In this document: piece after piece, positions 1-9,600 of the stretch
Layout: each line of letters starts with the position of its first letter
Numbering within the stretch: the stretch's first letter is position 1
Assembly (NCBI GenBank): GCA_017935675.1
Contig: JAGBHE010000071.1
Span: 112,467-176,466, forward strand
Direction: 5' to 3'
Length of the DNA: 64,000 nt
Origin: Clostridia bacterium
GTDB lineage: Bacteria; Bacillota; Clostridia; UBA1381
The notes under the pieces: model-generated
The model's database searches: none
The model's input: only the letters and a program-made list of their open reading frames with translations
Told to the model about the DNA's origin: nothing
Position numbers and translations under genes: made by a program

Positions 1-668
1 GGCTCGCCTTCGCTGTCTGTCATAATGTAGATGCTTTCCTCGCTGGACGCGGACAGCAATCCCTTCATTTCCCTGCTGTCAAGCTCTGTTATTACTGCCG
101 CGTCTCTGAGAATACTCGGTATATAATAAACAAGATATATTTTTGTCTGTCCCGAATTTGTTTTTAAGACCTTAAATTCCGCGCCCGCTTCGGAAAATAT
201 GCTGCTGATCCACCGGTCATAGGTGTCGTATACGTCTTTGAAGGTACTTTCGTACACCAGCTCCGTGGTACACGCGCCTAAATTATTCTGCACACATAGA
301 TTTCTGTTTCTCACAACTACGGTTACCGTAAACTCGTTTGACTCAAAAAACGAGTTTATAAGTCCCTCCAGATCCGCAACCATGTCTTTCCGCTCCGTCT
401 GAATATATTTTCTCTGAAGCTTCGTTACCTGATCGGAGGTAAGAAGCGAAAACGACTTTGCCCGCATCTGCTCAAGATAGTCGTCTCCCATCGCTCCTAT
501 ATTCTCAAGCAGGCTAATATTATTTTTCTGAATTTGATTTTTTAATACTCCCGTTACCTTTACAAAACCTATGAGATTTATAGCTAAAGGCAATAAAATC
601 AATACAAGGTATACAATATATTTCCTCAGCAGCCTGCGGTCTGTGATAATTCTATGCCACTCATTCAT
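1..668 (-). CDS. Membrane sensor/regulator, N-terminal part only (YesS- or YesM-like)
   Basis: An open frame runs off the left edge, and about 222 N-terminal residues are visible. The protein starts MNEWHRIITDRRLLRKY and enters one hydrophobic segment (about residues 16-36), followed by a hydrophilic extracytoplasmic region with the look of a cache-type sensor. This is the usual N-terminal layout of membrane-bound AraC regulators of the YesS type and of YesM-type histidine kinases; the deciding C-terminal domain is outside the window. I chose the ATG at 668 because GGAGAGGA lies 6 bases upstream; the ATG at 674 abuts the ribosome site. The gene follows the SBP gene by 36 bases on the same strand, so it probably belongs to the same operon and senses a ligand linked to that transporter. 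The kind of regulator is uncertain. Confidence 0.6.
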   Translation of the reverse strand, partial: MNEWHRIITDRRLLRKYIVYLVLILLPLAINLIGFVKVTGVLKNQIQKNNISLLENIGAMGDDYLEQMRAKSFSLLTSDQVTKLQRKYIQTERKDMVADLEGLINSFFESNEFTVTVVVRNRNLCVQNNLGACTTELVYESTFKDVYDTYDRWISSIFSEAGAEFKVLKTNSGQTKIYLVYYIPSILRDAAVITELDSREMKGLLSASSEESIYIMTDSEGE

Positions 669-704
669 GTACATTCCTCTCCATGAATATCGTTATTTTA
701 TCGC

Positions 705-2306
705 TTATCTGTTGTTATAGCGGTCAAGCTGATTTTGAATGATCGTAAGATATTCATCTATCCTGAATTTGCTCTTTAATTCATTGCGGAAAGCATCATA
801 GTTGTCAAGGGACTCCTTGCCCGAAACGAAATTCCACACCTTTTCGTTTACATACGTATTCAGCTCTGCCCTTATGGAGGATAATGTATCCGCTTCATCA
901 CCCTTTGCGTTAAGATTGGCTATTTTTATCTTTCTGCCGTCAGAAGTATTCGCCTTCCACATTTCAAGCGTTTGCTTCTGCTGCTCATAGGGATAATACT
1001 GCTCTAAATACTCCGGCGCCTGCTTAAGTCCGGGTGCGGGGCTTGTGGCTCTGCAATACATCGAAAGTGCTTCCGCTATGCTGAGTCCCTCCGGATTTTT
1101 CAAAATCTCATCAGTGTACACAGGCTTACCGTCTGTCATATTATAGCTCTTTCCCTCAACACCGAAGTTCATAAGATTGTATCCGTCCTCGCTGTACCAA
1201 TAATCAAGCCATTCAATAGCCGTTTCGGGGTTTTTGCACGCCGATGTTACAACAGCGGACGCTGTAACCATAACATCCTCTTCCATAATGGGGAACCTGT
1301 TGATCTCTCCCTTGTTCATTACCGGATACGGCGTTCCAACGAGATCGAAGGAAGCACCCTCGTTTTCCTTCTGCTTCAGATATCTGCCAAGTCCGCCGCC
1401 GAGGTAGCAGCATATCATGGCTCCCGATTCGCCGTTTGTAATCTTCGCGTCGATAAGCGTGCTCTTGTTGCTTGATAAATCCTGGTCTAACAAGCCCTCG
1501 GAATACCACATATGCGCCGTTTCCAAAAATTTCTTATAGCCGTCCTCCATCGGACCGAACTTAACCTTTCCGTCCTCCTGATACAGCCTGTCGCCTACTC
1601 CGAACGCGCCAACAAATGTTGAGCCTGCGCCGCCGCAGAATGAAGACAGACTACCCGTAAGGGGAGCGGCAACGCCCTTCTTTTCCTTAAACGCCCGCAG
1701 CACATTGGTCCAGTCGTCAATCGTTTCAGGCACTTCAAGAGAAAGCTCATCAAGCCAGTCGCGCCTTATACACGGGCCGCCGAATATTCGGTATTCTCCT
1801 GTGTTAAGCGTAGTAAATCCGAAATAATGTCCGTCGTCCGTAGTCGAACCCTTTCTGTATAAGTCTCCGAGCTCGCTGTCCTCTTCGAGACGTGCCTTGA
1901 AGTTTGAAGCTTTATCAATGTAATCGTCAAGGGCTATTATAATTCCGTCGTCTATAGCCGCCTGCGGGCCCCCTACATAGTTTGCCCAGGAATACTCAAC
2001 TATGTCGGGCAGTTTTTTTGATGCGAGCATGAGATTAAACTGCTCACTCTCCTGCCCGAGGGCAGGATGGGTAAATTCAATGTGCACTCCCGATTCCTTT
2101 TCGCGCTGCTTATACATTTCAACATCATTAAACGACTGTATTTTTGTTGCCACCGCTGAATTCATTCCTACCCAATATGTAAGGGTTTGACCGCCGCCGT
2201 TATTTTCTGCCTTCTTTTCCGGTCCGCATGACGTCAAAAAAACTGCCGCCGTTAGCATCGCAGCCGCCGATGCTGTAATACTCAATCTCTTTTTCATTTT
2301 TACCAT
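705..2306 (-). CDS. Extracellular solute-binding lipoprotein, carbohydrate ABC transporter (locus 0)
   Basis: Family 1-like sugar-binding lipoprotein of the LplA/YtcQ/YesO type, about 533 residues. It has a lysine/arginine-rich start, a hydrophobic signal and the lipobox LTSC with the lipidated Cys near residue 27. Family signatures include a DWLDELSLEVPETIDDW-like stretch near residue 200 and a conserved C-terminal stretch ending DNYDAFRNELKSKF. It should capture an oligosaccharide outside the membrane and deliver it to the LplB/LplC pair encoded directly upstream. Several ATGs occur at the start (2309, 2306, 2297) behind AGAAAGGA; 2306 is a compromise, and 2297 gives the neatest signal peptide. 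It is paralogous to the SBPs at 28968 and 44375. No ATPase gene is nearby, so a shared MsmX-like ATPase elsewhere is expected. Confidence 0.9.
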   Translation of the reverse strand: MVKMKKRLSITASAAAMLTAAVFLTSCGPEKKAENNGGGQTLTYWVGMNSAVATKIQSFNDVEMYKQREKESGVHIEFTHPALGQESEQFNLMLASKKLPDIVEYSWANYVGGPQAAIDDGIIIALDDYIDKASNFKARLEEDSELGDLYRKGSTTDDGHYFGFTTLNTGEYRIFGGPCIRRDWLDELSLEVPETIDDWTNVLRAFKEKKGVAAPLTGSLSSFCGGAGSTFVGAFGVGDRLYQEDGKVKFGPMEDGYKKFLETAHMWYSEGLLDQDLSSNKSTLIDAKITNGESGAMICCYLGGGLGRYLKQKENEGASFDLVGTPYPVMNKGEINRFPIMEEDVMVTASAVVTSACKNPETAIEWLDYWYSEDGYNLMNFGVEGKSYNMTDGKPVYTDEILKNPEGLSIAEALSMYCRATSPAPGLKQAPEYLEQYYPYEQQKQTLEMWKANTSDGRKIKIANLNAKGDEADTLSSIRAELNTYVNEKVWNFVSGKESLDNYDAFRNELKSKFRIDEYLTIIQNQLDRYNNR

Positions 2307-2347
2307 CATTCCTTTCTGTGCTATAACCATAAGCACTAAACATATTG

Positions 2348-3238
2348 TCAGCCCTTTACGGCGCCGACCATTACGCCCTTAACAAAATACTTCTGTATAA
2401 ACGGATACAAGCATAGTATCGGAAGCGTTGCAACCATAATTGTTGCATATTTTATGCTCTCTCCTATCATATACTGATCACCCGCAGCCGATGAGGTTGT
2501 TCCCATGCTGCTGGTATCGTTTGAAATTAATATCTCGCGCAGTATGAGCTGAAGCGGATATTCGCTTCTGTCGTGCATATACATCATAGCCTGGAACCAT
2601 GAATTCCAATAGCTTACGCCATAGAACAAAACCATAACCGCTATTACCGAAAGGGATAACGGAAGTATTATCCTGAACAAAATAACTATGTCATTTGCCC
2701 CGTCAATCTTCGCCGCTTCCTCAATGCTGTCGGGTATCGACTCAAAATTTGCCTTCATTATAATCAGGTTATACACGCTTATCATAGTCGGCAGTATGAG
2801 CGCCGCCAGCTTGTCACCCAAATGCAGGAAATTATTTACCACAAGATAAGTCGGTATCATGCCGCCCGTAAAATACATGGTGAACACCATCATATATGAC
2901 AAAACCCTCTTCGCCGCAAAGTCCTTCCTTGTAATAAGAAACGCGCCTATCGCAGTTGTGAGAACGCTCAGCGTTGTACCGATTACAACTACTGTAAGCG
3001 TTATTCTGTAGCCTGAGAATATATTCGGGTTTGAAAACACCGCTTTATATGCGCTCCAGTCCAGTCCCAGAGGCCGCAATATCAAGCCTCTTGCACCTAT
3101 AAGCTGATTTCCGTCAGATATGGAGCATACGGCAACATAGTATATCGGATATATGGTTATAACCGCAATACCTATCATGATAAGAATGTTAATTATATCA
3201 AAGCAGTGCTCCCCCGGGGATTTTTTTTGCTTAACCAT
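2348..3238 (-). CDS. Carbohydrate ABC transporter permease, LplC/YtcP type (locus 0)
   Basis: Integral membrane permease of 296 residues with six predicted membrane helices. It has the cytoplasmic EAA loop EEAAKIDGAND near residues 172-192, which docks the ATPase, and the family-typical C-terminus KGVMVGAVKG. With LplB at 3258 it forms the heterodimeric channel for the SBP encoded just downstream. The start ATG at 3238 is preceded by AAAGGAGC at good spacing. Gene order LplB-LplC-SBP on the minus strand, with gaps of 19 bases (to LplB) and about 40 bases (to SBP), indicates one transcript. The protein is close in length and layout to the two other LplC paralogues in the window. Confidence 0.93.
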   Translation of the reverse strand: MVKQKKSPGEHCFDIINILIMIGIAVITIYPIYYVAVCSISDGNQLIGARGLILRPLGLDWSAYKAVFSNPNIFSGYRITLTVVVIGTTLSVLTTAIGAFLITRKDFAAKRVLSYMMVFTMYFTGGMIPTYLVVNNFLHLGDKLAALILPTMISVYNLIIMKANFESIPDSIEEAAKIDGANDIVILFRIILPLSLSVIAVMVLFYGVSYWNSWFQAMMYMHDRSEYPLQLILREILISNDTSSMGTTSSAAGDQYMIGESIKYATIMVATLPILCLYPFIQKYFVKGVMVGAVKG

Positions 3239-3257
3239 TGTTTTTGCTCCTTTCCTG

Positions 3258-4205
3258 TCAGAATAACGATGTTTCGGTAACCTTTTTGGATATGGTGTTA
3301 GCCGTTAAAAGTATTATAACGTTTATAACCGACTGGAACATACCCACCGATATACTGTAGCTGTAGCGGTTATTGATGATACCCGCTCTGTAGGTGTAGG
3401 ACGATATAACGTCAGCCACGTCGTATGTCTGAGGCGTATAAAGAAGTATTATCTTCTCATAGCCCACCGAAAGCACCTGACCCAAACGCATGATAAGCAT
3501 GATTATAATCGTTCCCGAAATACCGGGCAGGGTAACATGAATAAGCTGTCTCCACCTTCCCGCTCCGTCAACCGTCGCCGCCTCGTAAAGCTCTCTGTCC
3601 ACGCCCGCAAGTGCCGCGATATAAATAATGCTGTTCCATCCCAGCTGCTGCCATGCGTTTGTTCCTACAAATATCTGCCTGAAATATGCGGGATCGCCTA
3701 CGTAATTCATATTCTCGCCGCCGACCTTTGAAATAAGCGTGCTTATCAGTCCGTCCGTGCTGAAAAAGTCCGTAATCATACCGCATATTACAACCATTGA
3801 TATAAAATGCGGAAGATATGATGCCGTTTGAACAAATTTTTTAAAGTACTTGCCCCTTAATTCATTAAGCAGCAGCGCAAATATTATAGGCATCGGAAAT
3901 CCCACGGCAATATCCATGATGCTGATTATAAGAGTATTTAAAAGTGTTCTTCCAAAGTATACGCTGGAAAAAAACTCCTTAAAATACTTTAATCCCACCC
4001 ACTCGCTGCCTGCAACGCCGCGCATGATGTTATAGTCCTTAAACGCCAGCGTCAGTCCGAACATCGGCAGATACTTAAAAAGAATAAAATATAAAAATAT
4101 CGGTATGGAAAGCATGTATAAATATTTATTCTTCTTAAACTCAATCAATATCCTTTCGGATAGTCTCTTTTCCTTCTTAACTTTTTGTTCAATAACTCTA
4201 TTCAT
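3258..4205 (-). CDS. Carbohydrate ABC transporter permease, LplB type (locus 0)
   Basis: Permease of 315 residues. A basic cytoplasmic leader of about 30 residues is followed by the first helix (YLYMLSIPIFLYFILF) and the typical LplB segment YLPMFGLTLAFKDYN. The EAA loop is ELYEAATVDGAGRW near residues 205-225. The C-terminus TISKKVTETSLF matches the closing pattern of the other LplB proteins here (SISKKYKSVSLW, HISNKMSEVSLW). It pairs with LplC at 2348. The start at 4205 has GGAAAGG upstream. It sits 39 bases downstream of the beta-helix gene, so both are likely expressed from the promoter at about 6.29 kb. Confidence 0.93.
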   Translation of the reverse strand: MNRVIEQKVKKEKRLSERILIEFKKNKYLYMLSIPIFLYFILFKYLPMFGLTLAFKDYNIMRGVAGSEWVGLKYFKEFFSSVYFGRTLLNTLIISIMDIAVGFPMPIIFALLLNELRGKYFKKFVQTASYLPHFISMVVICGMITDFFSTDGLISTLISKVGGENMNYVGDPAYFRQIFVGTNAWQQLGWNSIIYIAALAGVDRELYEAATVDGAGRWRQLIHVTLPGISGTIIIMLIMRLGQVLSVGYEKIILLYTPQTYDVADVISSYTYRAGIINNRYSYSISVGMFQSVINVIILLTANTISKKVTETSLF

Positions 4206-4244
4206 AATTTTTTTGCCTTTCCTGACTCTGCCCGGTAATGAGTT

Positions 4245-6197
4245 TTACTGCTTCGGGAAGGATATTGTATAGCTTGCGGTCAAAGGTTTTATACCGTTAT
4301 CCCATATCATCGCTTTGATTGTATATGTCTTTCCGCTTTTAAACCCGCTGCCGAATTCAAACACATCGCGTTTCATCGAATAATCAAGCTGCAAATCCAT
4401 TAATTTGCCCGCGTCATCATAAATCGCTATAATTGTATGAGGACCGTTTGCTGCACCGTCTCCGATCCCTATATCCGCCGTAACGTTTATTCCGTCATTA
4501 TCCGACGGGCGCGCCTCAAGGGAATTGATTTTAAATTCAAGGGGTGCCGGCGAGCTGCCGGAAAATTCCACAACAACAGTTTTCCCCTCGGGTATGATTA
4601 CCGTTTCTGTTTCTGTTTTCTCATTATCCACATACGCATCGTTGCCCTTATCGGGAATAACTTGTATAACTCCCGGTGTGCTTGTCGGCGCAGCGGTTCC
4701 GCCCGTTTTTACGTCAACAACGTAGTTTTCAAAGCTCTTCATTGCGCTTACGCCCGACACATCGCCTATCTGAGCTTCAAATTTTCCCATAGAGTCACCG
4801 AGATAGATGATGGTATTCTTCTCGTCGGTATGCGCCGCCTCTGTACGGCTTCCTGAAAATACACCCATATTCAGCGTATTCGTACCCGAAAGCCCGGTTT
4901 TCGTGTTTACCTTTGCATTCGGGGATATTATGAGGTTTGTCGTTCCCTTTACATAGTTATCGCTTGACCAGCCAAATCCGTAATTATTATAGCAGCCCGT
5001 GTAAACTCTTCTTGTGACCTCACCGCCGCGAAGGTCCACATAAGTATTGCCCGTCATGGAATTATTCTCGCTTCCTCCGAAAATCGATTCTGCTATGCCG
5101 CCTGTCATTGTGATATATGTGTCGCAGCTTTCCAGATCCGCCGCACCTTGCTTGGAGGTGCCTCCGTATACATTCATAACCTTGCCGCCCTCAATACTGA
5201 TGTGAGTTTTTTTCTCCTTGCCTTTTGATTTTTCGCTGCCTCCCGATACGTATCTCGTTACCGCATTGTCCTTTAATGTAATGTGAGTCTCTCCGATTAC
5301 GCTCGCATTGCTTCCGCCGCCCCAAGCATAGCAGGGTGACAGGGCTTCGGAATCGGAATCATTTATTCCATCGCCTGCGTTCACGCTTCCGCCGATTGTT
5401 ACATATGTATTACCCGTCACGTTCGCGCTGAGTCCGCCGCCCCATATGCCGCTGTATCTGCCGCCGAGGATTGTTAAATGCGTATCCCCCGTCATTGCCT
5501 TGTGGTATTTTCCTCCGAATACGCCTATTCTCTTGGGCATTGTAACATCTTCTTTTATTGTAAGGTTAAAGCCGTTGGCAAACAGACTTGTGGTGCCGCT
5601 TTCCACGGTGCTGTTTATAACCAGCTTGCTGAAAATTGTGTCTCCCGCAATGCCCATTGTGTTTGCTGTTATATTGAGCTTTTCCGTCCCCGTATAGCCC
5701 TCAATCGCCAAAGAACCTTCATATGATAACGGACACTGCACATAATCCATATCGCTCATAATGATTATTTTTTCATATTTAAGAGCCAGTGCCCTCTTGT
5801 ATGCCGCCTCAAGCGTCGCCACCGGTGTATCGGCGCTCACGCCGTCATTTGTATCGTCACCCGCCGACGATACATAAACGCCTTCGCTGTGTGTTCCGTC
5901 AGGCGAAACTGCTATGAACCCGGCATTTGAGTAAAAATCGTGCTCCGAGCTGTCCAAAAGAGGCAGCTCCATTGTGAAATATCCGTCCTTGCCGACACTC
6001 TGCTGCCGGATAAAGGAAACGTCTGCACCGCTGAACGAATCCCTGTCCGCACCCTTGCGCAAAGCAATCAACAGCACATCGCAGTCCGTTTGATCCAGGT
6101 AGCCGCCTATTCGTATGCTCGCCTCCGCCATAGCGCTGTTAGAGAGCATTATCGCTGTCATCATGGCCAGGCATACTGCTTTTTTCATTCCTTTCAT
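4245..6197 (-). CDS. Secreted parallel beta-helix protein of unknown function
   Basis: About 650 residues with a signal peptide (MKGMKKAVCLAMMTAIML, cleavage near AMA-EA). Residues about 130-480 hold imperfect coils rich in GG, GGS and NTYV or HITL pairs (e.g. TGNTYVTIGG, GDTHLTILGG), which is characteristic of a right-handed parallel beta-helix. This fold is shared by pectate-lyase-like enzymes and adhesins, but I see no catalytic signature. The last 85 residues form a small beta domain ending KAMIWDNGIKPLTASY, which recurs in other secreted proteins of this window. The start at 6197 is set by GGAGG five bases upstream rather than the longer open frame to 6242. As the first gene of the locus 0 operon, it may bind or process the imported glycan at the surface. 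Confidence 0.8.
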   Translation of the reverse strand: MKGMKKAVCLAMMTAIMLSNSAMAEASIRIGGYLDQTDCDVLLIALRKGADRDSFSGADVSFIRQQSVGKDGYFTMELPLLDSSEHDFYSNAGFIAVSPDGTHSEGVYVSSAGDDTNDGVSADTPVATLEAAYKRALALKYEKIIIMSDMDYVQCPLSYEGSLAIEGYTGTEKLNITANTMGIAGDTIFSKLVINSTVESGTTSLFANGFNLTIKEDVTMPKRIGVFGGKYHKAMTGDTHLTILGGRYSGIWGGGLSANVTGNTYVTIGGSVNAGDGINDSDSEALSPCYAWGGGSNASVIGETHITLKDNAVTRYVSGGSEKSKGKEKKTHISIEGGKVMNVYGGTSKQGAADLESCDTYITMTGGIAESIFGGSENNSMTGNTYVDLRGGEVTRRVYTGCYNNYGFGWSSDNYVKGTTNLIISPNAKVNTKTGLSGTNTLNMGVFSGSRTEAAHTDEKNTIIYLGDSMGKFEAQIGDVSGVSAMKSFENYVVDVKTGGTAAPTSTPGVIQVIPDKGNDAYVDNEKTETETVIIPEGKTVVVEFSGSSPAPLEFKINSLEARPSDNDGINVTADIGIGDGAANGPHTIIAIYDDAGKLMDLQLDYSMKRDVFEFGSGFKSGKTYTIKAMIWDNGIKPLTASYTISFPKQ

Positions 6198-6271
6198 TCC
6201 TTCCTCCTTAATCAATTTATTTTTCATAAAACACCGCTGCATTTCATTTCGGAACGGTTTTCTGTATTTTT

Positions 6272-6299
6272 ATTATAGCAAAATTCGTACGCCTGTAAA
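6272..6299 (-). promoter_or_regulatory. Sigma-A-type promoter of the locus 0 operon
   Basis: On the minus strand, TTTACA (6299-6294), a 16-base spacer and a perfect TATAAT (6277-6272) preceded by an extended -10 TGC. The predicted transcript starts near 6265 and leads into the beta-helix gene at 6197, then LplB, LplC, SBP and the sensor. Nothing else nearby on this strand needs it. Confidence 0.7.
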
Positions 6300-6385
6300 A
6301 GGTTCTATTTGTTGTTTTAATATCCTAATTGTTGCGGTATCGCGTTATTTCATGCTGTCATTAACTCACAAAACGGCAACGCGTT

Positions 6386-6572
6386 CAATTTAAAGAAGAA
6401 CAGATGGTACCCCTTACCATCCGAAAAAAATGTAAGAAGGTCTGTCACCTGTTCTTTTTTTCTTATTTAAATTGCATACATTCTTTTACTTCTAATATAT
6501 CATCATTCGCAGCAAAAAAAAAGAACAGAGCCATAACATTTTTGTTACAAATCTGTTCTTCTTTAAATTGGC
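6386..6572. repeat. 187-bp element with perfect 20-bp terminal inverted repeats
   Basis: The left end (6386-6405, CAATTTAAAGAAGAACAGAT) is the exact reverse complement of the right end (6553-6572). Further copies of the inner motif AAGAACAG or its complement lie at about 6448-6456 and 6521-6528, so each half can also fold on itself. The left half contains a small hairpin ATGGTA/TACCAT (6404-6420). No convincing target-site duplication was seen. It could be a MITE-like element or two facing terminators. It fills the gap between locus 0 and locus 1; apart from the locus 0 promoter I see no gene in the 411 bases from 6198 to 6608. Confidence 0.6.
6517..6562 (-). terminator. Intrinsic terminator of the locus 1 operon
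   Basis: Read on the minus strand, the stem AAGAACAGA/TCTGTTCTT (arms 6554-6562 and 6521-6529) encloses an inner TAACA/TGTTA stem and is followed by a run of about nine T residues. It lies 46 bases after the esterase stop codon at 6609, the right place to end the long locus 1 transcript. Confidence 0.7.
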
Positions 6573-6608
6573 TGCATTGAGGCTTTATTTTGTGCAGCTG
6601 TAAATATT

Positions 6609-9600
6609 TTATTCTATTCTGAAAGGCATTGCAGGTTGATTTTCAGAATTAAAGAGGTTTACATAAGCATAGTCCTCAAATCCATATCTTATTCCTGTCG
6701 GTTCAGATACATTCTGCGATGTTACGGAAATTGTATTTGCTGATGTTATTACAGCTTCAGCATCATAATAAACCCCATCGCTGCCGCATAACTTGAATCC
6801 CGCCAATTTTATATCTCCGTCCTTAACCTTTAAAGCATCATAAACAGATTTAAATACAAGATTAAAAGTATTACCACTAATACTATAGCTGTCTACAACA
6901 GGATATTCATAAGAGAATTCAGACATATTGTATGTTTTATTTAATACAGCATTTGCAAATCTGTTGCCTACCTCAGCTTTTTTCTTAAAATGAATATCAT
7001 TTTCTTCTCCGACATCCATGGTTACAATCATTTCGGAGTTTGGAATCATAGAAAGCGTTTCGTATTGAGCCTCTCTCATATACGGATAATATTTAGAATT
7101 TCCTGTTCCCTTATCGGAAAATGCCGAAAGCTGGGCAAAATAGAACGGGAATTCACTTGGCGTACTTCCGTTAGCCTCACGGTATGACGCAACCATTTCT
7201 GTCTGCAGCGATTTGTACATCTCATAAGCTTTTGCGTTACCTTCGCCCTGATACCAAAGCATGCCCCTCATACCATATCTGATTACAGGGCTTATCATTT
7301 TATTATAAAGTCTTGAAGCACTTCTGCAATCGGGTTCTTTATCTGAATAGTAATTTGCCTGATCCGGATATGAGCCGTTAAGAAATGTCTTTTGACTGAT
7401 AAACGCTTGTATGGGAGCACCGCTGTATGCACAATTCAAAACTCCCACAGGGACACCGAGCTCTTCATAAAGTTTTTGTGCAAACCAATAAGCCACAGCA
7501 TAATAATCTCCGCCTACACTTACGGAATTCATTTTCTTCCATACGCCATTATTAACATCAAAGCTGATTTCTTCGCTTCCTGCAAGTGATTGGCTGAACA
7601 CTCTTAAGTTATCATTTGTTCCTCTGTCAGCTATTTCCTTATCATATTCTGACTGCGAAAGACCTGTTTCACCTATTGTTCTGTTAAGTCTGAAAGCCAT
7701 GTTCGACTGACCGCTTAACATCCACACCTCGCCGGCAAGAACATCATTCAGCGTTTTTGTTGATATCCCGTCGGAAACAACTATGGTATGAGGGTTGCCG
7801 GCAGCGTAAATAGGGTCAGCCGTAACTGACCAGTTTCCGTACTCGTCAGCAGTTGAGTTATATGTGTTTCCATCTATATCTACCGTTACGGTTGTTCCGG
7901 TTGTGGCCTTTCCCCAAACGGGGAATGCCTTTTCCTGCTGTACAATAGCATTGCTTGAATATATAGACGGCAGGGTAAGGTTACATTTCGTAAACATTTT
8001 ATAATCTGCCCGTTCCATTAACGGTTTCAATGTATTCAAATCAAATAAAAATGCTTTTATTGTATAATTGATTTCGCCCTTTAATGATGCTGTAAATGTA
8101 TGCTTGCCCGATGCTGCGGTACATTGATCAACATCAACTCTGTCCAATCTGCCGCTTGGGTCATAACCTGCAAGGATTAATGCCACATTTGAATGTGTCA
8201 TATCATAATCAACAGTTCCGGTAACGATATTCGTTTCTTTATCAACCGATAATACTATACCATCGTCTTTTCCTTCTGCCTGATGTGAATATTTATTTCC
8301 GCCGATAAAGGTTTTCACGCTTACGTTATCGTACCATACTCCGTATGAACCGTCTGCATATGTTCCGTAATCATAATGCAGCCAAAATTGCTGCATGCCA
8401 TGGAACAATGTATTATTGTTTACAACATCGGAATATGCAGACAAATGATCGGTATATGTCTCAACTGTTCCGTCTTCTCTTGTAAGATAAATTGTAACCG
8501 AGTTAAAATCATCAGCTGATCCGGTTGTAAACAATATTTTAATATTATACCACGTTTCCGTATCTAACTGCTTTTTAAAAGTATAAACATTTTTCCCGCC
8601 TAAGAATTTGATTGAATTTTGTGTAATAAGCACCAGATTTTTTACCTTTGTTGCGGAGCTTACCGTGTAGTCATCAGCATACAATCTTCCCGCTGTTAAT
8701 GCAATGGGACCTGCATTTTCATCAAACGCAAAATCAAATGAAATCATTTGACTGTCTCCGCTGTCATATGTTTTCGATGTGGATTTTAAACCTGTTCCCT
8801 CAAAACTAAATCCCAAATATGTATCCTTGCTTACAGATACTCCGCTCGGAACAGGTTCATTGGTTATATGCAATGCTTTATTGTTTGAATCACCTCCAAA
8901 AGCGCAATTTTCAGATTTAATGCTTACGTAATCAGATGTATTGCCGCAGACAAAGCTGCTTGAAGGTTGATTTAAATGAGGCATTGAAATTACGGATGAA
9001 TTACCCTTGGGAACATTTGATACCTCGTCAAAGCCCGTTGTCAAGTTATTTACCGTACAGTATTTGGCAGTATCCTGTTTTTCATAAGCACCCTTTCTCA
9101 GAACAATATTATCTAAGTAATATCCGCCCTCACATATACCTTGATTAAAGTTTATATTAAATACAAGATATCTTGCAAAATCACCGTTTCTGAATCCAAG
9201 AGAGCCTATGTATAAACCGTTAAGATAAACCTCACAATATCCCTTTTTTGCCTCAGTTGATGCATGAACAACATATTGAATACTGTTCCAGCCGCCTGTA
9301 TAAAGCGTTGACGCTGCAATGGTCCGTGAAGAATCTCCGCACGCTGCAATAAGGTTTGTCAGCTGTGAGCTATGTGTAAATATCATGGTTTTGTTATTTG
9401 CTGCCGCCTTATGATACCAATACATCTGAGATGTTGCATTATCCGAATAATTATTGCTTCCCGATATGCTCTGGAAATACTCAGTAGTCTTTTTTGTTGA
9501 AGCATTATACATCGTTTTCTCGTTATAAGATTTATTCATAAAGTCATACGAAAGTGTAAAATCTTCATCTTGTCCCAGTCCGAAGCTCGTAAGGGCGTTT

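Noticed and set aside
4245..6197. Naming the beta-helix protein a pectate lyase
   Set aside because: Only the coil repeat pattern is visible. I could not find calcium-binding or catalytic residues of any PL family.
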